64,000 bases of DNA from the NCBI RefSeq assembly GCF_009389715.1, contig NC_052399.1:17983646-18047645 (forward strand), written 5' to 3'. Positions 32,801-45,400 of the stretch are shown here, piece after piece; the stretch's first letter is position 1, and the number at the start of each line of letters is the position of its first letter. The notes beneath the pieces were generated by a model that was given only the letters and a program-made list of their open reading frames with translations, was not told the DNA's origin and did not search any database. The position numbers and the translations under genes are program-made. This DNA is from Phoenix dactylifera (Eukaryota > Streptophyta > Magnoliopsida > Arecales > Arecaceae).

Positions 32801-35800
32801 TTTTGCTTTTTCTTTCTAACTGAGTTTTTGTAAAATTTTGCTTGGAACAGGTTCGATTTATTGTAATGGAAAATATTCTTCAATCAGACGTAAGTATTCA
32901 CAAGACTTTCAGTCTGAGAGGTTCATCTCAGAACCGCATAAGCAAAACAGGAGCTGAGGAAGATATACATTTTGCCTTCCATCTTCATACACCAACACGA
33001 AATCAAATACTAGCGTAAGACTTCTTGGCTATACATATTTTGATTACAACTGTCATTTCTTCTTTCACTAACAGCTTTTGTTAATACTCTAAGAAAGCTT
33101 CTTAGATCGCGTGCATGCTAAACGCTTCAATTGTCAAATAATTTAGGCTTCACATAGTAAGTTTTGGTTTATCTTCCTGTCATCAATGCTAACAGTGTAA
33201 AAAATCATAAAGGGATAATTAATTTACGTTACAGAAAATGATTCTTTTTCCTTACTTTAATAAATGCCATTCGACTATTCTATTTGAACCACTAGAGCAT
33301 TGAGTTCAGGACATAATAAATAATGCAAAAGTTTGTGGTGTGCTAGAAGAGATATTATCATTGATCTAGCAGAACCTTCTGCTTATTTCATGTTTAATTT
33401 ACATGTTATGTAGCCCTATTCCACTGGACCTGTTGCCAAATGATCATCTAACTCCAATATGGCCAAGGGCAGCTACATAATGAGATAAATACACTTGTAG
33501 GATGAGTTAAATTATTACATTTTGTGAATGCTGAGGGAGAAACTTGACATCATTTTAAGTTCAAATGAAAGTTTCACCCTCAAGAATTTATGAATGATAT
33601 CCTTGGAACAAGTTGTCGTAGATTTGATTCTTTAAACTGCAGCTTACACTTTATGTTGCTAATATATGAGATTTTTCTAATACAAGCTTCTTCTGCAAGG
33701 TCTTGATGTCAGAAGCCTTTGTATGTGGGTGTGTGTTGTGCAGGCCAACTCAAATTCACAACAGAGGATATGATAACTTGGATATTTTGAGTTTTCCACC
33801 TGAGAAAATGTCTCAAAATAATTCAGTTCATAGGTTTAAGCTCATGTTTTGGCAATCAGTCTTGCTTTTGGCCTTTCCACATTTCCATCAGGTTGTTGTA
33901 TGTCTAGTTGATCGATCTGAAGGGGAAAAGCTTCCCAATCTAATGCCATGGAGTATTTAGATATTTTGAAGCTAGCATTCCTCTATGCTGCATTTTCACT
34001 TAGCAGAGAAACAATGTATTCAAGTAAAACCAAAGATTTTCTTGGCATTTTAAAGATAATTATATTTGAAATGCAACAAGAATGCTGTTCAATGATTTTA
34101 CAGTGTTCCACCCTCAAGTATGACAATCAATTCAACATTGCTTGTATGGCAGACTGCTTCACTCAAACTGATTATAGGCATATCCAAGCTGCAGCCATAC
34201 ATACATGTGCTGTAAAGATGGATAGATAGAGAGATATTACACTGCAGTATTATATCATATGGTCCTTTTCAATTTCATATTTGCAGGCAAATCAAGCATG
34301 ACTGCGACTTTCTAGAAGATGAAGGCATCATGGATTACACTCTATTGCTAGGAATGCATGTCTGTCCTGCACCTTTCGATTCGGTTATTAAAGATCGCAA
34401 TCCTTCAGCACATGTAGCAGGTAAAAGACGTTAGTTTTTGGATATTCAGGTTCAAAATTAATTCTAGTTTTCAGGAAAAGGTGCAACTTAAATTTAATGT
34501 CCTTTTTCCTTTCAAAAAAGTTTTGAGTTCTGATATAGAAGCACAGATACTTCATCTATAACAGTAAGCACCTTTTTCTGCTAAAAAATTCCTAAAAATC
34601 CCAGGTCTGTATCCTCTCTCCCCAGTGGAATTTGTCTGCCATTCAGATTGCTTGTCAGGAAAGTCTCTGACCAAAAGGGTTTAATTAGCTTTTCAAGATG
34701 CACTTGCTCTGCCACCCTCATTGTTAAGCCTAGTTTCAGGCTCTGATGTGCACCAATTGGCCTGGAGTAGGAGGTGGGGGTGGTGGGTGGGGAGGGGACC
34801 ATGAACAATGGAAAGATACTTTGTGTCCTATTAAATAGTTGCCGGTTATCTAATTAGGTCTGCCAATATAGCGAGCCAGAAGCAGTGAGTGGTTGCACTG
34901 AAGCAGCCACTGCTTCCATATTTGTTTGTTCATGGTGCAAATAGAAGTAGGGTAATGTATTTATATGTTTAGCAGCAGCATCTATCTTCTAAGATTGAAG
35001 AGCACCAGAATTAAACGTGTTTTCTTTGGCATGCTGTACACTAGATATTCTGAATGGCCCTGAGTTTGGGTTTTCAGGTCCATATCAAATTCCTTGGTGT
35101 CCCTTTGGTTGGATTGGTGCATAAACATCAGAACCACCTACAACTGCGAAAAACCTTACATGCAGTAAGACCAGGTCTGAAAGCTTTGATAGAGCCAGTG
35201 TTAATCTGGTGATCTGGGCAAATACACGTCAGAAACTTTGCGTTTTTTATATTCAAGGCAGGTTTTATGGCCTTGCATACTTTTATGGTGGATTATTGTT
35301 ATAAAAGAAGATATTACTTTGTGCCCCAAGTGCCATATATATTCGGTGGTTTTTGTTAATCAGTTTCACAGTATAGTCTTCCAGTTTCCATTTGTTTGTC
35401 CCAAGGATTCTGGCCAACAGTGAACATGCACCAATATTTGGTAATGTTCTGGAACAAAATATGCATCACTCAGCCACCTTGAGTACATTTTCATAATAAG
35501 ATTTCATTAGAAAATAATGATAGCCTTCAATATAACGGAGGCCAAAAAACTATTACCTTTTATTAATTTTTTTTGGAATATTTAATAGAAGAATCAATAT
35601 AGAAGAAACCCAGGTTTTTTTTTTTTTTAAAAAAAAAAGAAATAAGAAGCCCAGGATTTGTCTTGCAGGGTCGGATGATAGAAAGAGCTCTCCTTCAGAC
35701 AGCCCGAAGTTGCCACAGAGTGATGCAGGCTTGGATTCTGTTTCTGTCACTGATTCAGACTCATCCTGCCAGACAGAGTAAGGCATCCAACCCAGCTAAA

Positions 35801-36531
35801 TAGTCCCCAGCCAACAGCCACCCCGAACCCCGATACCCAAAAAAAAAAGAAAAAAAAAAAAGAAAACCCTACCCACCAACACATACACAGGCACAAGCAT
35901 GCACTCACACACGCTAAAGAAATAAATAATGTGACATGCCCATGCACATATGTATATATGCACAGTACATATACATACACGTGTAGGCACTCCATACTAG
36001 ACATACATATATATATATATATATACAATCTTTTCTTTCAAAATCCAAGCTTATGACTTCTTTGCGATCTTTTGAAGTGTGGTAATGTGGTGATCTGATA
36101 GAAATAAATGCTTCCCCTATAGAACTCTACATTCACATAATCCTGCAGAGGCGTGATAATCTGAATCTCGTAACTTGCCTGGAAGCTTGAGCCTGTTATC
36201 AGCATTATCTAACAGAGAAACATTCCATTTTTGTTACAGACCTGATGTTAAATTTGGTGCGAAAATGCCAGCACGTGTGGTCGACACTCGAAGAAAAGAA
36301 AGCTGGAATGCAGCATCACTTCGAGCTGCAGGCAAGGAGCAAAACAACAAAGTTTTCCTGTACTTTGGAATTGTGGATATCATTCAAGGATATGGCATGC
36401 TCAAGCGCGTGGAGAATGCTTTCAAATATCTACAGTATGACTCCCCATCAACATCAGCAATGAACCCCAAGGCTTATTCAGCTCGTTTTCAGGAACTCAT
36501 CCACTCAGTTTTTCCAGAAAAAAATTATTAG
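29845..36531 (+). CDS. PIP5K: phosphatidylinositol-4-phosphate 5-kinase, MORN-less (PIP5K10/11-like)
   Basis: Coding exons: 29845-29990, 31194-31359, 31966-32076, 32851-33014, 34287-34420, 35669-35777, 36240-36531. All have GT-AG borders and matching phase, giving 373 aa. It would phosphorylate PI4P to PI(4,5)P2 at membranes. The segment FREYEWTDYCPEVFR opens the kinase domain. The ATP lysine is K96 (FKT), the catalytic Asp is D212 in IMDYTLL, the metal-binding Asp is D323 in FGIVDIIQ, and the type I substrate-specificity Glu is E335. There are no MORN repeats, as in Arabidopsis PIP5K10/11, with which it shares KVILEMLP and NILQSDV. Odd: the conserved DLKGSxxxR motif reads SLRGSSQNR (162-170), and about ten residues after it are missing. 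It may be a diverged or weak kinase. The terminal exon runs to TAG at 36529-36531. Confidence 0.9.
30296..30590. mobile_element. CCGGTA-rich repeat element in PIP5K intron
   Basis: The stretch starts CAAGGTCTGCAG and is dense in GGTATGGTACGG, GGTCGGTA and CGGTATAGG motifs like the hAT family elsewhere in the window. No 8-bp target duplication could be found, so its ends are uncertain and it may be truncated. Confidence 0.45.
30754..31046. mobile_element. hAT-type MITE (293 bp) in PIP5K intron
   Basis: The left end reads CAAGTATTGCCGAACCGG and the right end in reverse complement CAAGAAATGCCAAACCAG; 14 of 18 positions match. The flanking 8-mers are TTACACAC and CTACACAC, a 7-of-8 target duplication. 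The interior is GC-rich with repeated ACCGG motifs and has no coding capacity. It belongs to the same family as the elements at 4577-6291 and 41992-43367, and lies 147 bp upstream of a coding exon of the PIP5K gene. Confidence 0.8.
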
Positions 36532-37672
36532 GTAATTTTTTAATATCCAACTTGTATAGTTCTGACTGATGAGGATGTGCGAAATGATGATTCTTACTTG
36601 AAGATGACAGCTTTCAGTGTAAGATACTATTATGGGCATATGTATAAGAACAAATGGTCTACTAACCAGAACAATGAAATGTCCATAGTAAAAATTACTA
36701 GCAGCATACATTACTTCCAGGCTGAAGCTTGTCTCTTTGTAATATTGAGAATAAGTTTTAGAACCAGCAGTTGTGATCAACTGATGATAGATCTTCAGCA
36801 AATGTGTAACTTGATAGTCTAAGTCCAGTAGAATTAGCAAATACGTAGAGATTTAATTTTGAAAATCTAAGAATTTATGCCTTTGGCTTGCTGACAGCTT
36901 GAATTTCTTTAAAAACATAAATATTGATCATTTTTCAGAAGAACATTGATCTTTTAAAAGTACCAAAGTCTAAAGCATAAAAAATCATAAAAACTCATGC
37001 TTTTCGAGGTAGAAAAATGTACCACCAAGGTCTTCATCTTGCCCGAAAACTCGATCAACATACCAACATCAGGCACCACCCAATATGATATATGTAAAAG
37101 TCTTGGCCGTACTACCTTGACCAAGATAAATTGGTCCAATCCAAGATTTAATTATTCATCTTGGCCAGTATTTTTGATCACATTTTGTTTCTTTCAGCAA
37201 AATTTTCATTAATAAATCTTGAGATTAATGTTTAGATATAGTTTTTAATCTGTATTTATCATATCGGTTGAGATATCAATATCTTGGTTCAAAAATATCG
37301 GCAGACAGCTTGGAATAACTGAGTCTTTGTAATTTGTTTTACTTACGACATGGATCTAGATAAACTGTGTTATCAGTTCATCTGAGCCATTGACATAGAT
37401 GATATAAGGAGAGTTAAGTACCTTGTGTGCCACAGCTCGGAAGCATGCCGATTCATTAGTTGTTGAAGTAGCTCTACAGCAGAGAATAGATTAAGAACTA
37501 AAACATCAAAGTGTTTGCCTTCAGTCTTTGGGACAGAAAATATACAGTATTTGAAACATTAGGCACAAGCTTCTTCAACATGAGAATACAAGCATATGCA
37601 GGAATTCACCAAGGCTTCAAAACTAAACCATTGAGTGGGGGACAAATAGTAGTCATTTGTGGAGGTTCCCGG
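36532..37672. other. shared 3' flank of two convergent genes
   Basis: AT-rich spacer that must hold the 3' UTRs and poly-A sites of the PIP5K gene (+) and the PIS gene (-). No separate gene is supported. The two stop codons are 1141 bases apart, so the transcripts could overlap. Confidence 0.5.
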
Positions 37673-39348
37673 TCACCTGCTTCTTTTCATATCATAAAAG
37701 ACACAGGAATCTGCAGCTGTCTTCATCTGAAACCAATAAAAAGCATATTTTAGATAACATATTGGAAGATTTGAACAAGTCCTGGAGGCAACTTTAAGTA
37801 ATAAAATACAAAATCACTATAGCAGACACCCACAATATATTGCCTCAGAAAAGGATAGCATTCAACGAATGCTGGTAAACAATTAACAAACAAACCAGCA
37901 TGTAAGAAGTTGTTGGGAGTGCAACAGATTGGCATGGATTGCCAAAGAAATAGCAAGAAAACGGAATGCCCTTAAAAAGTTATTTTTCACGCCTAGAAAC
38001 GGAAGAGCACAGAGAAGAAACAGGAGAAGGAAGAAAAAGAAGCATAAATATGAGGGGTGCAATTAGTAGCTGCTGGCACAAGTAATAAATACTGGATTTC
38101 CGAACTTCAAAATACATAAGGCAACATGAAAGAGGATAGCTTGCAGTTATAGGCACAAAGACTTTGTCCTGAATCTTGATGTTACAAGTTGATCTCTTAT
38201 GCCAAACTTATGGCATCAAACAAATTGTGTAATAAAATGTCTATACAGGTGCAAAAAAGATATGAACATTTAGGGCCACAATGAGCATGGTGAAAATGCT
38301 GCTGGCAGGTGCAATTCATTTCATGCTAACTGCCCTTCAAATATGCAGATTAGTGTGACAGCTTTTCTTACCCTCGAGAAACAAATGAAGCAACTTACAT
38401 GTATGAAATGCTAGTGGCTGTCCTGCATAATGGTTGTTGGTTAAGTAAAGAACTCTGGTTACAGACAGTAAATAATTTTTGATTCCACGTGTCAGCATTC
38501 TGTAACAAGTTGAGATGAGTCTTTTGGGTGCCTCATACAGGAAAAAAGTGTCAATTACTCGGCACCCACCCCTCTTGTGTTGCTCTCTTCACTGTTCTTC
38601 CAACTTCTCAGTAGATGGCATTCAACTCACTAGGTCTAAGATAAAAAAAACTACATCATTTTTAAGGCAAAATATACTCACTATCATGCTTATGCAGTTG
38701 CAGTGCTTGTTTGGTTTTACCACCTTCTCTGCAGCATGGGAGTTGCATATGCTAGGCCACTTTATTGTGATAATTGTAGTGCTATTCAGCCTGACAATTT
38801 TTCACAAGCATATTAACTATTAAGCTATGGACATTAATTCTTACTTTGTGCAAAACCTAGGCTCTGTTTGGTTGCTGAGGAAGCGGGGAAAAAAGTTTGT
38901 CTTTCCCCTTACATTGCTTGATACAGGAAGTGAAAAACAAAGACAAGACAATGGATCAAAACTTTCCCCAAAAAGCCTAATTTTTCGTTTCCTTCTCAAA
39001 AAGGTAGCAATTTTGAGAGAAAATAACAAATAAGCAAGTGATCCAAAATAATATATCCAACTCCTAACTACTTTCTCTGCAATTTTATTTGTTCAACCAA
39101 ACATGAGATTTTACAATTTTCTCCTTTTTTCTCTCTCCTGTTTTACCTTTCTTTCATTTTCTTGGAAACCAAACACAGCCAAACTTACATCTATCTACTC
39201 AATCATTTGATCGTTTCCAGTCTTTGAAGCAATAGTAAGCATATAACTGACATTTTAAGAAATATGGCCACATTCTTCTGAATCATAAGCAAACTCCATA
39301 ATGGATTTGTGATGAGCTTGAGAGGGCCTAGTTGTATAAGAAGAAAAA

Positions 39349-39440
<92 letters not shown>

Positions 39441-42400
39441 TGTGAACATACTTATACATTTTTTTTGACATCTATTACACTCATAAATACATGAGAGAGC
39501 AATAGTCCAGAAGTAGTAACATTTTAGCTGACATACACTTAACTACCAGAAATCCCGAATCCATTATTTAATGTAAACTAAAAACTTAAATTTGTGGATC
39601 TAAATAGGCAAGAGGTAAGAGCCCCTCAAGAAACAAATAAAAAAGTGAAATATACCTGTATAATGTTAACCACTTGCTTAATTCCCCATCCAATCAGAGT
39701 TAAACATAATATCAGTGAAAGAAGTGAACTCTGTTTCATAGCATTCAAGCAAACCTGTCAAAAAGAAAGTGAAAGAAAAAGTATGTCACAAAGAGCTTTT
39801 CAACTAACAAAAATGGGAGCATGACAGGAAAGGCTTACATCAAGCACACTTTCAGATTGGTTACCAGCAAGAAGGAAGAGAATGATGTAAAGAACCTAAA
39901 GCATGGCAAAGCAAAACCACTATCAATATAGTGTATAAGAAATTAAAAAAGAAAAGATTTGGTAGGATTAACAACCTCAGATCCCGAACAACAAAAGGCC
40001 ATGAATAATCGCTGCCCATAGTATGCCTTCAAAAGCCAATTACTCTTGTCCTTTACATCCTTGTGACTAGTCTTGCCTGATAAGAAAGAACTATGGTTGC
40101 ATAGCATCAGAATACTAGAACATAAAATCAATCACAAGACAGGTTAAAAACTTATAAGCAGGGCTCAGACTTGAAACTTGATATTGTATGAGTAATGCCA
40201 AAAAAATATTGACTTGAGTAAGTCAACTTAGAAACTTGGATGAATAGGGACAAGTTTTGGCTTGGCTCATATGGATTAAGAGGGGAAGAAATCAAAATAA
40301 CCAGTATCTAGCTCTTAAACAAATGACTAACGAATGACTACTGAAATAAGTCTAAAGTCTCCTTTAGTTAAGGTTCACGTGTCCATGAAAAGAAAAAAAA
40401 AGAGATGCAAACTAATTGCAAAATCTACATATAACCATTTACATCTCAATCTAGAATATCAAAAGGATGTACTATAGCAACTTTAGGATAAAATTTTGAT
40501 ATAACATGTTCAGGGATCGCATTGCACATAGGTTGTGAAGAAAAGGCCCGATAAAGGACATAATATAAGATTGTATGTACTTTTGATATTACTCCTACTA
40601 CTCACTTGGCAAACAAAACATGACTTTGGTAAAACCCTAGGAACCAACGGTTTTAAAGGTATACATATAGCACATTGAGTTGTCATTGTGTAGATGCATG
40701 ACTGAGTACACCAACTTCATCCCCCTAAATCCACCTTTGTTTTTATCTTGTGTGCTAGATCAATATGGAGGCATGGACTCTCTTCATATTATGATGCAAA
40801 AGTTGCCAGGATAGGAATGTGTACTTTGTCCCACATTCATAGAATTTAAATGTGTGTAAGTAGCAGTTGAATTAATGCCCATGCGTTCCTTTCTCTCAAA
40901 CATTGAAACAATTGTTGTCAGGCAATACTATTGGTTTTGGTATGAAAAGATCGCAACCTAAAATTCTACAAAGTGGTGAGTTACAAAATTACTCTTCTTC
41001 GACACAAATTCTCAGTTAATTATAGATAGAGAGGAAACAAATTTAATATTTTGTAAGAACTACTCACAATAGTCCAAAAGCATGCCAATATACTAACAAC
41101 CTTGTCCTCCTCTCATCAATGTTTTAATCCTGCAAACCTGACCAAACTATTTTGGCAGCACGGGTTCATCGGTGGTCCACCAGTCTACCAAAACAAAAAA
41201 AATAAGGGGTGAGATTGGAATCTCATCCCAAGATCCATTCTTCTCTAGTTTGGATCTCACAGCTATCCCTCTCTCCCGCTGTTCCAATTCCTCTTCTCAT
41301 ACAGCACTTTTAAGGTCAAGTCCCTGATCAATGTCCCTTAACTCCCTGGCCTTCGTGTCAAACCTATCCTGTGGTTTGTCCCCTTCACTGCTTCCAATAT
41401 GGTGCACCAAGTTGTAATCCCACCTTCTGCCACCTCTGATTCTGAGCCTCAACCATCATCTCTCCTTTCCTCTGCCACCTTTGACAGAAAGCCCCAGATG
41501 CCATCCTTCCCCTATTCCACTGCATCCGGCAACGAGCCCCATCTCCATACCTTCCCTCGGTCATTCTGATCACAAGGCCCTATCCTCAAACATCCCACAA
41601 CCAACATTCCACACCACCAAGGAAAATGAGGCATCCACTATGTTAAGGGGATAGTGACAGTATAGAAAAAATAGAGGAAGAATGGTTGCAACACGGTTAG
41701 GGTTAAGGGTTGGGGGCATATTCTCCATTACATAACAAATCAAGTGGTTTGAATGGTTTTGGCTTTTCCTAGGTTCTAGTAATGACCCAACCTGCACTTG
41801 CTTACATGTGATGAGTTGCTTAGATCTGCCGACTCGACCTGCCTGCAGTTCAAAACACCACCCCTAACGAATATCAAAGCATATAACTTATAATTTGGTT
41901 ATGGGACCAAGTATAATGACAAATTAGTTCATTTTTGGCGCTCCGTAAACATACCAATTGTTAAACACTTAAGAATACCGCTAAATCATACCATGATCTG
42001 TTGAACCACCCGGTTTGGGCTATATCGGGCCGACCTGGCACAAGATTGGGTTGGTTCGGCTGTGGGAATTGGAATCGGCCCCGAACCGCTCGGACCGATC
42101 CGAACCGGTTCTCATACTCCCGGCGTAATAGTTATCGTTATTAAATAACCATTAGCTATGATAGCTTTAGATTGTTATTAATATGTCGTAAGTAAGAAAA
42201 ATATGAAACCTCCTAGCATAGTCTGGCAAAGAGAGGCACAAAGGAAAAGCAGTTGCAGGCCCATGAAGAGTGTGGAGAAGTCAATTCACTCAAATTCAGA
42301 GACTAGAAAGAGCAACGATGGCAGTTCTGGTGGTCATGGATCTGCTAGCCAGGGCGAGAGTGGAGGATATGGACTATCATTTATGAGACAGTCGTAAAAT

Positions 42401-45400
42401 GATCTTCGATTTATCGATGAATTCCAGTTTACGCATGCTACATAAGATAAGAACCGCAATGCAGAATTTGCTAGAGCCTGCGAGGATACGCTTACATATA
42501 GGGGACATGCTCCTCGAGGTCATACGGAAGGGTATAATGCAACTGCAGATAACCTCGAATGTGGAACGGAATTCATAAACTAATATGTTTCAAATCGTAT
42601 ACTGGATCCTATTACCTACAACCACAGACAGTCTATGATCCATATGGTTACGAATATAGATATGATGCATCTGAGGTATCATCTTCCGGTGGCTACTACG
42701 CTATGCAGCTTGGAGCATCTTATGGATCAAATTTTGCTGTTGGCGTTTTCAGATGGGCCCCTCCACAGCCGTATTATTAGCCAAAGGACACCTCTCAAAG
42801 CCAAAACTTCAGTAAGAGATCCAAAAATGGTTATAACCTAGAGCGCGTTCCTTATAATATGAGCATATAGGACTACAACGCTGCTTAGTTAGAGGGATGG
42901 GCTGATGTGCCTTGTAATTATGCTAATGATCCGAATATCTACGTGAAGCATCGCCACTCAATAAAATTTTAGATAATAGTATGCATGTTGTACTTTAAAT
43001 ATATATAACTGATTGTATCATTTTATATTTTGTATCTCGCTAATTGATTTTAGAATATTTTATGTTGCTTCTTATAGCATACAATATCTCATTAATCATT
43101 TTATATTTTGCATCACTCTAAAATATCAAGAGGCATCATTTAGATTGTATCGAGATCATAGAAGCATAAAAAAAAATCAAGAAATGTCAAATTATACTTA
43201 AAATCATTTAAAAAATTGAAAAAAATTGGTTACCAATAAATTAAACTTAAAAACATTGAAAAAAAATTAGCATGCCGGTTCAGAACTGGCACGCCTCTGC
43301 ATACTGTGTGTCGGTACAGTACCAAATCGGTCGTCGATCGATATGGATACCGGTTTGGTCGACCTTGAATCATACTATAAAACTTGCAAGGTTGAAGGCA
43401 ATACAACTGTACTAAATAATTTAGGTTATTGCAAGTAAAAAACATCATTATAGTTATTCCCTCTACCTACATTTATTTTTTACGTTGGGTTGGAAAAGAG
43501 AACTAAAATCATCTCTGAAGAGAGAGTGAAATTATTATTGACCATAAGAGCATAGTGTGGATAACAGAAAAATAAAAAGTAATAGTCAGTTTCAGTGAAC
43601 ATCCCTTAACGTTAGATGATCTTTTGGTGAGTTTTCATGTTCTCCAATAGATTTCTCCATATGACAAGGTCCATGTGCAAGTTAAAATTTTCTTCTTGCA
43701 ATATCCAATGCAAGCAAGAAATAGTAATACCTATACATTTGCAACCAGTGGCTTGCAATATCCAATCCAAGCAATGACAAGAAAATCAAGCCTGGCCTGC
43801 AGAGAAAATTGTAGCACGATAATGAGTCATGCAGACAGGATTCCAAACCAAATGACATCAAACTACAATACACGTATACCTGTATAACTGGGACAGGAGT
43901 GCCAATAAACAAGCAGTGCTTACTCTGAAGAATGCGGGCATAAATCAGATAAGATGAACTGATTGTGTGCTGAAAACAGACGATTTATGTAGAGAACAAT
44001 GCCAATAGGTAGACTGGTTACAGGGATTCCATAAAAGCATGCCTATATTAGTTTGACAGAGAGTACCTGTCTGTTATCATGTCCAAAACAGCTCCAAAGG
44101 TTGACACTGGACCATAAGATCAGATAAATTAATCAAATTTCTAACCTCAGCATTTTCCTTTTTAACAAGTTAGCTTCAGCTATTTAAAGACCTGACATGA
44201 AAATTAAAAAAATCATTGGCTTAATATAAAGGGATAACCTCAATTTACGAGCAAAAGATAAAATTAATAGCTTTTGTAAAATAGCAGGTGACATGAGAGA
44301 AAAAGCTAATTTTGCTTTAGTCCAAGGGTTGAGTAAAAAGAAAAAATAGTATTGAACCTCAAATTTCTAATGAGCTAAAACACTACCATGCTTTGATTCA
44401 GAACACAGGTTCAAGTGAACTGAGAGCTTCCTCTTCACATTCAACTAAAAATGAACTTAAACATGAGAATTGGTTTTCTTGAAAGCCCGTTCTGATAGTA
44501 CTAAGGATTAAAATTAGCAGTAGATCATGTGTGTCCAAGACAAGAATCTTTGAGGGTGAAGATAATTGAATATTGAAGCAAGAATAATAGAAGATCAATT
44601 GAGAGTTCTTCAAAATACTGTCTTGAAGAAGTAATCAAGCACAGACAGTGTAAATTTATTTGAGACTTGTCAAAATGTCCCACTATCATTGCTTCACCAA
44701 ATAATAGAGGCATCACATGATTCTAGAAGCAGTTGGAAGTGGGCACTCAATCGTATTATGTATTTGTGTACGTCTCACGCTTACTCTCCATTTTATTTAG
44801 CAACGCTCTTTAATATATTCAGTTAGATTGAGTGCCATGTTATCAGCATTACCTGGACCATTTTGACCACCTCAAAGATACTGTTCAGATACATATCCCC
44901 ATGAGATAGGCATCAGTCTCTTAGGCACTTGAGAGGTTTTCAATTTGCAGGTTTTTGAGATCAGTGAAGTTTGCCCTTTCTAACAAGAAGTTCAACTCAA
45001 AGTAGTCAGTAGGAAGGAGGCTTTTGATCTTTTAAAGCTTGTTAACGATGTAGGTAGTAAAATAACTTTAAAAAGTGCCGTGTTTCTTGTATCCTTAAGC
45101 TAATGTTGGCATTTGGATAAGGAACATGTATACTGAAACACCTTAGCAAATAATGTCTTTTGACATATTCCATTATAAATACCTAAAAGAAATATAATAT
45201 ATAACATTTAGTTAAAGCATCGCCCCTCTATGTGTCCCCATATCTCCTTTAATTTTGCAGATTCAGTTACTTGTATACATGTCCAAATCCAATTCCCATG
45301 CTAGTATCCATGCAACAGTGATTATTATTATTTTGCGATGTTATCTCTTCATAAAAATTAGAATAGTGTTAAGAAGACAGAAAACATGATATTTTGTTTT

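Noticed and set aside
33703-34229. Two open frames inside the PIP5K gene
   Set aside because: They lie wholly in the intron between exons 4 and 5, whose splice sites join in phase without them.
29845-36531. Reading the PIP5K locus as a pseudogene
   Set aside because: All six coding introns have proper borders and phase and the rest of the catalytic residues are intact; motif divergence alone is not enough.
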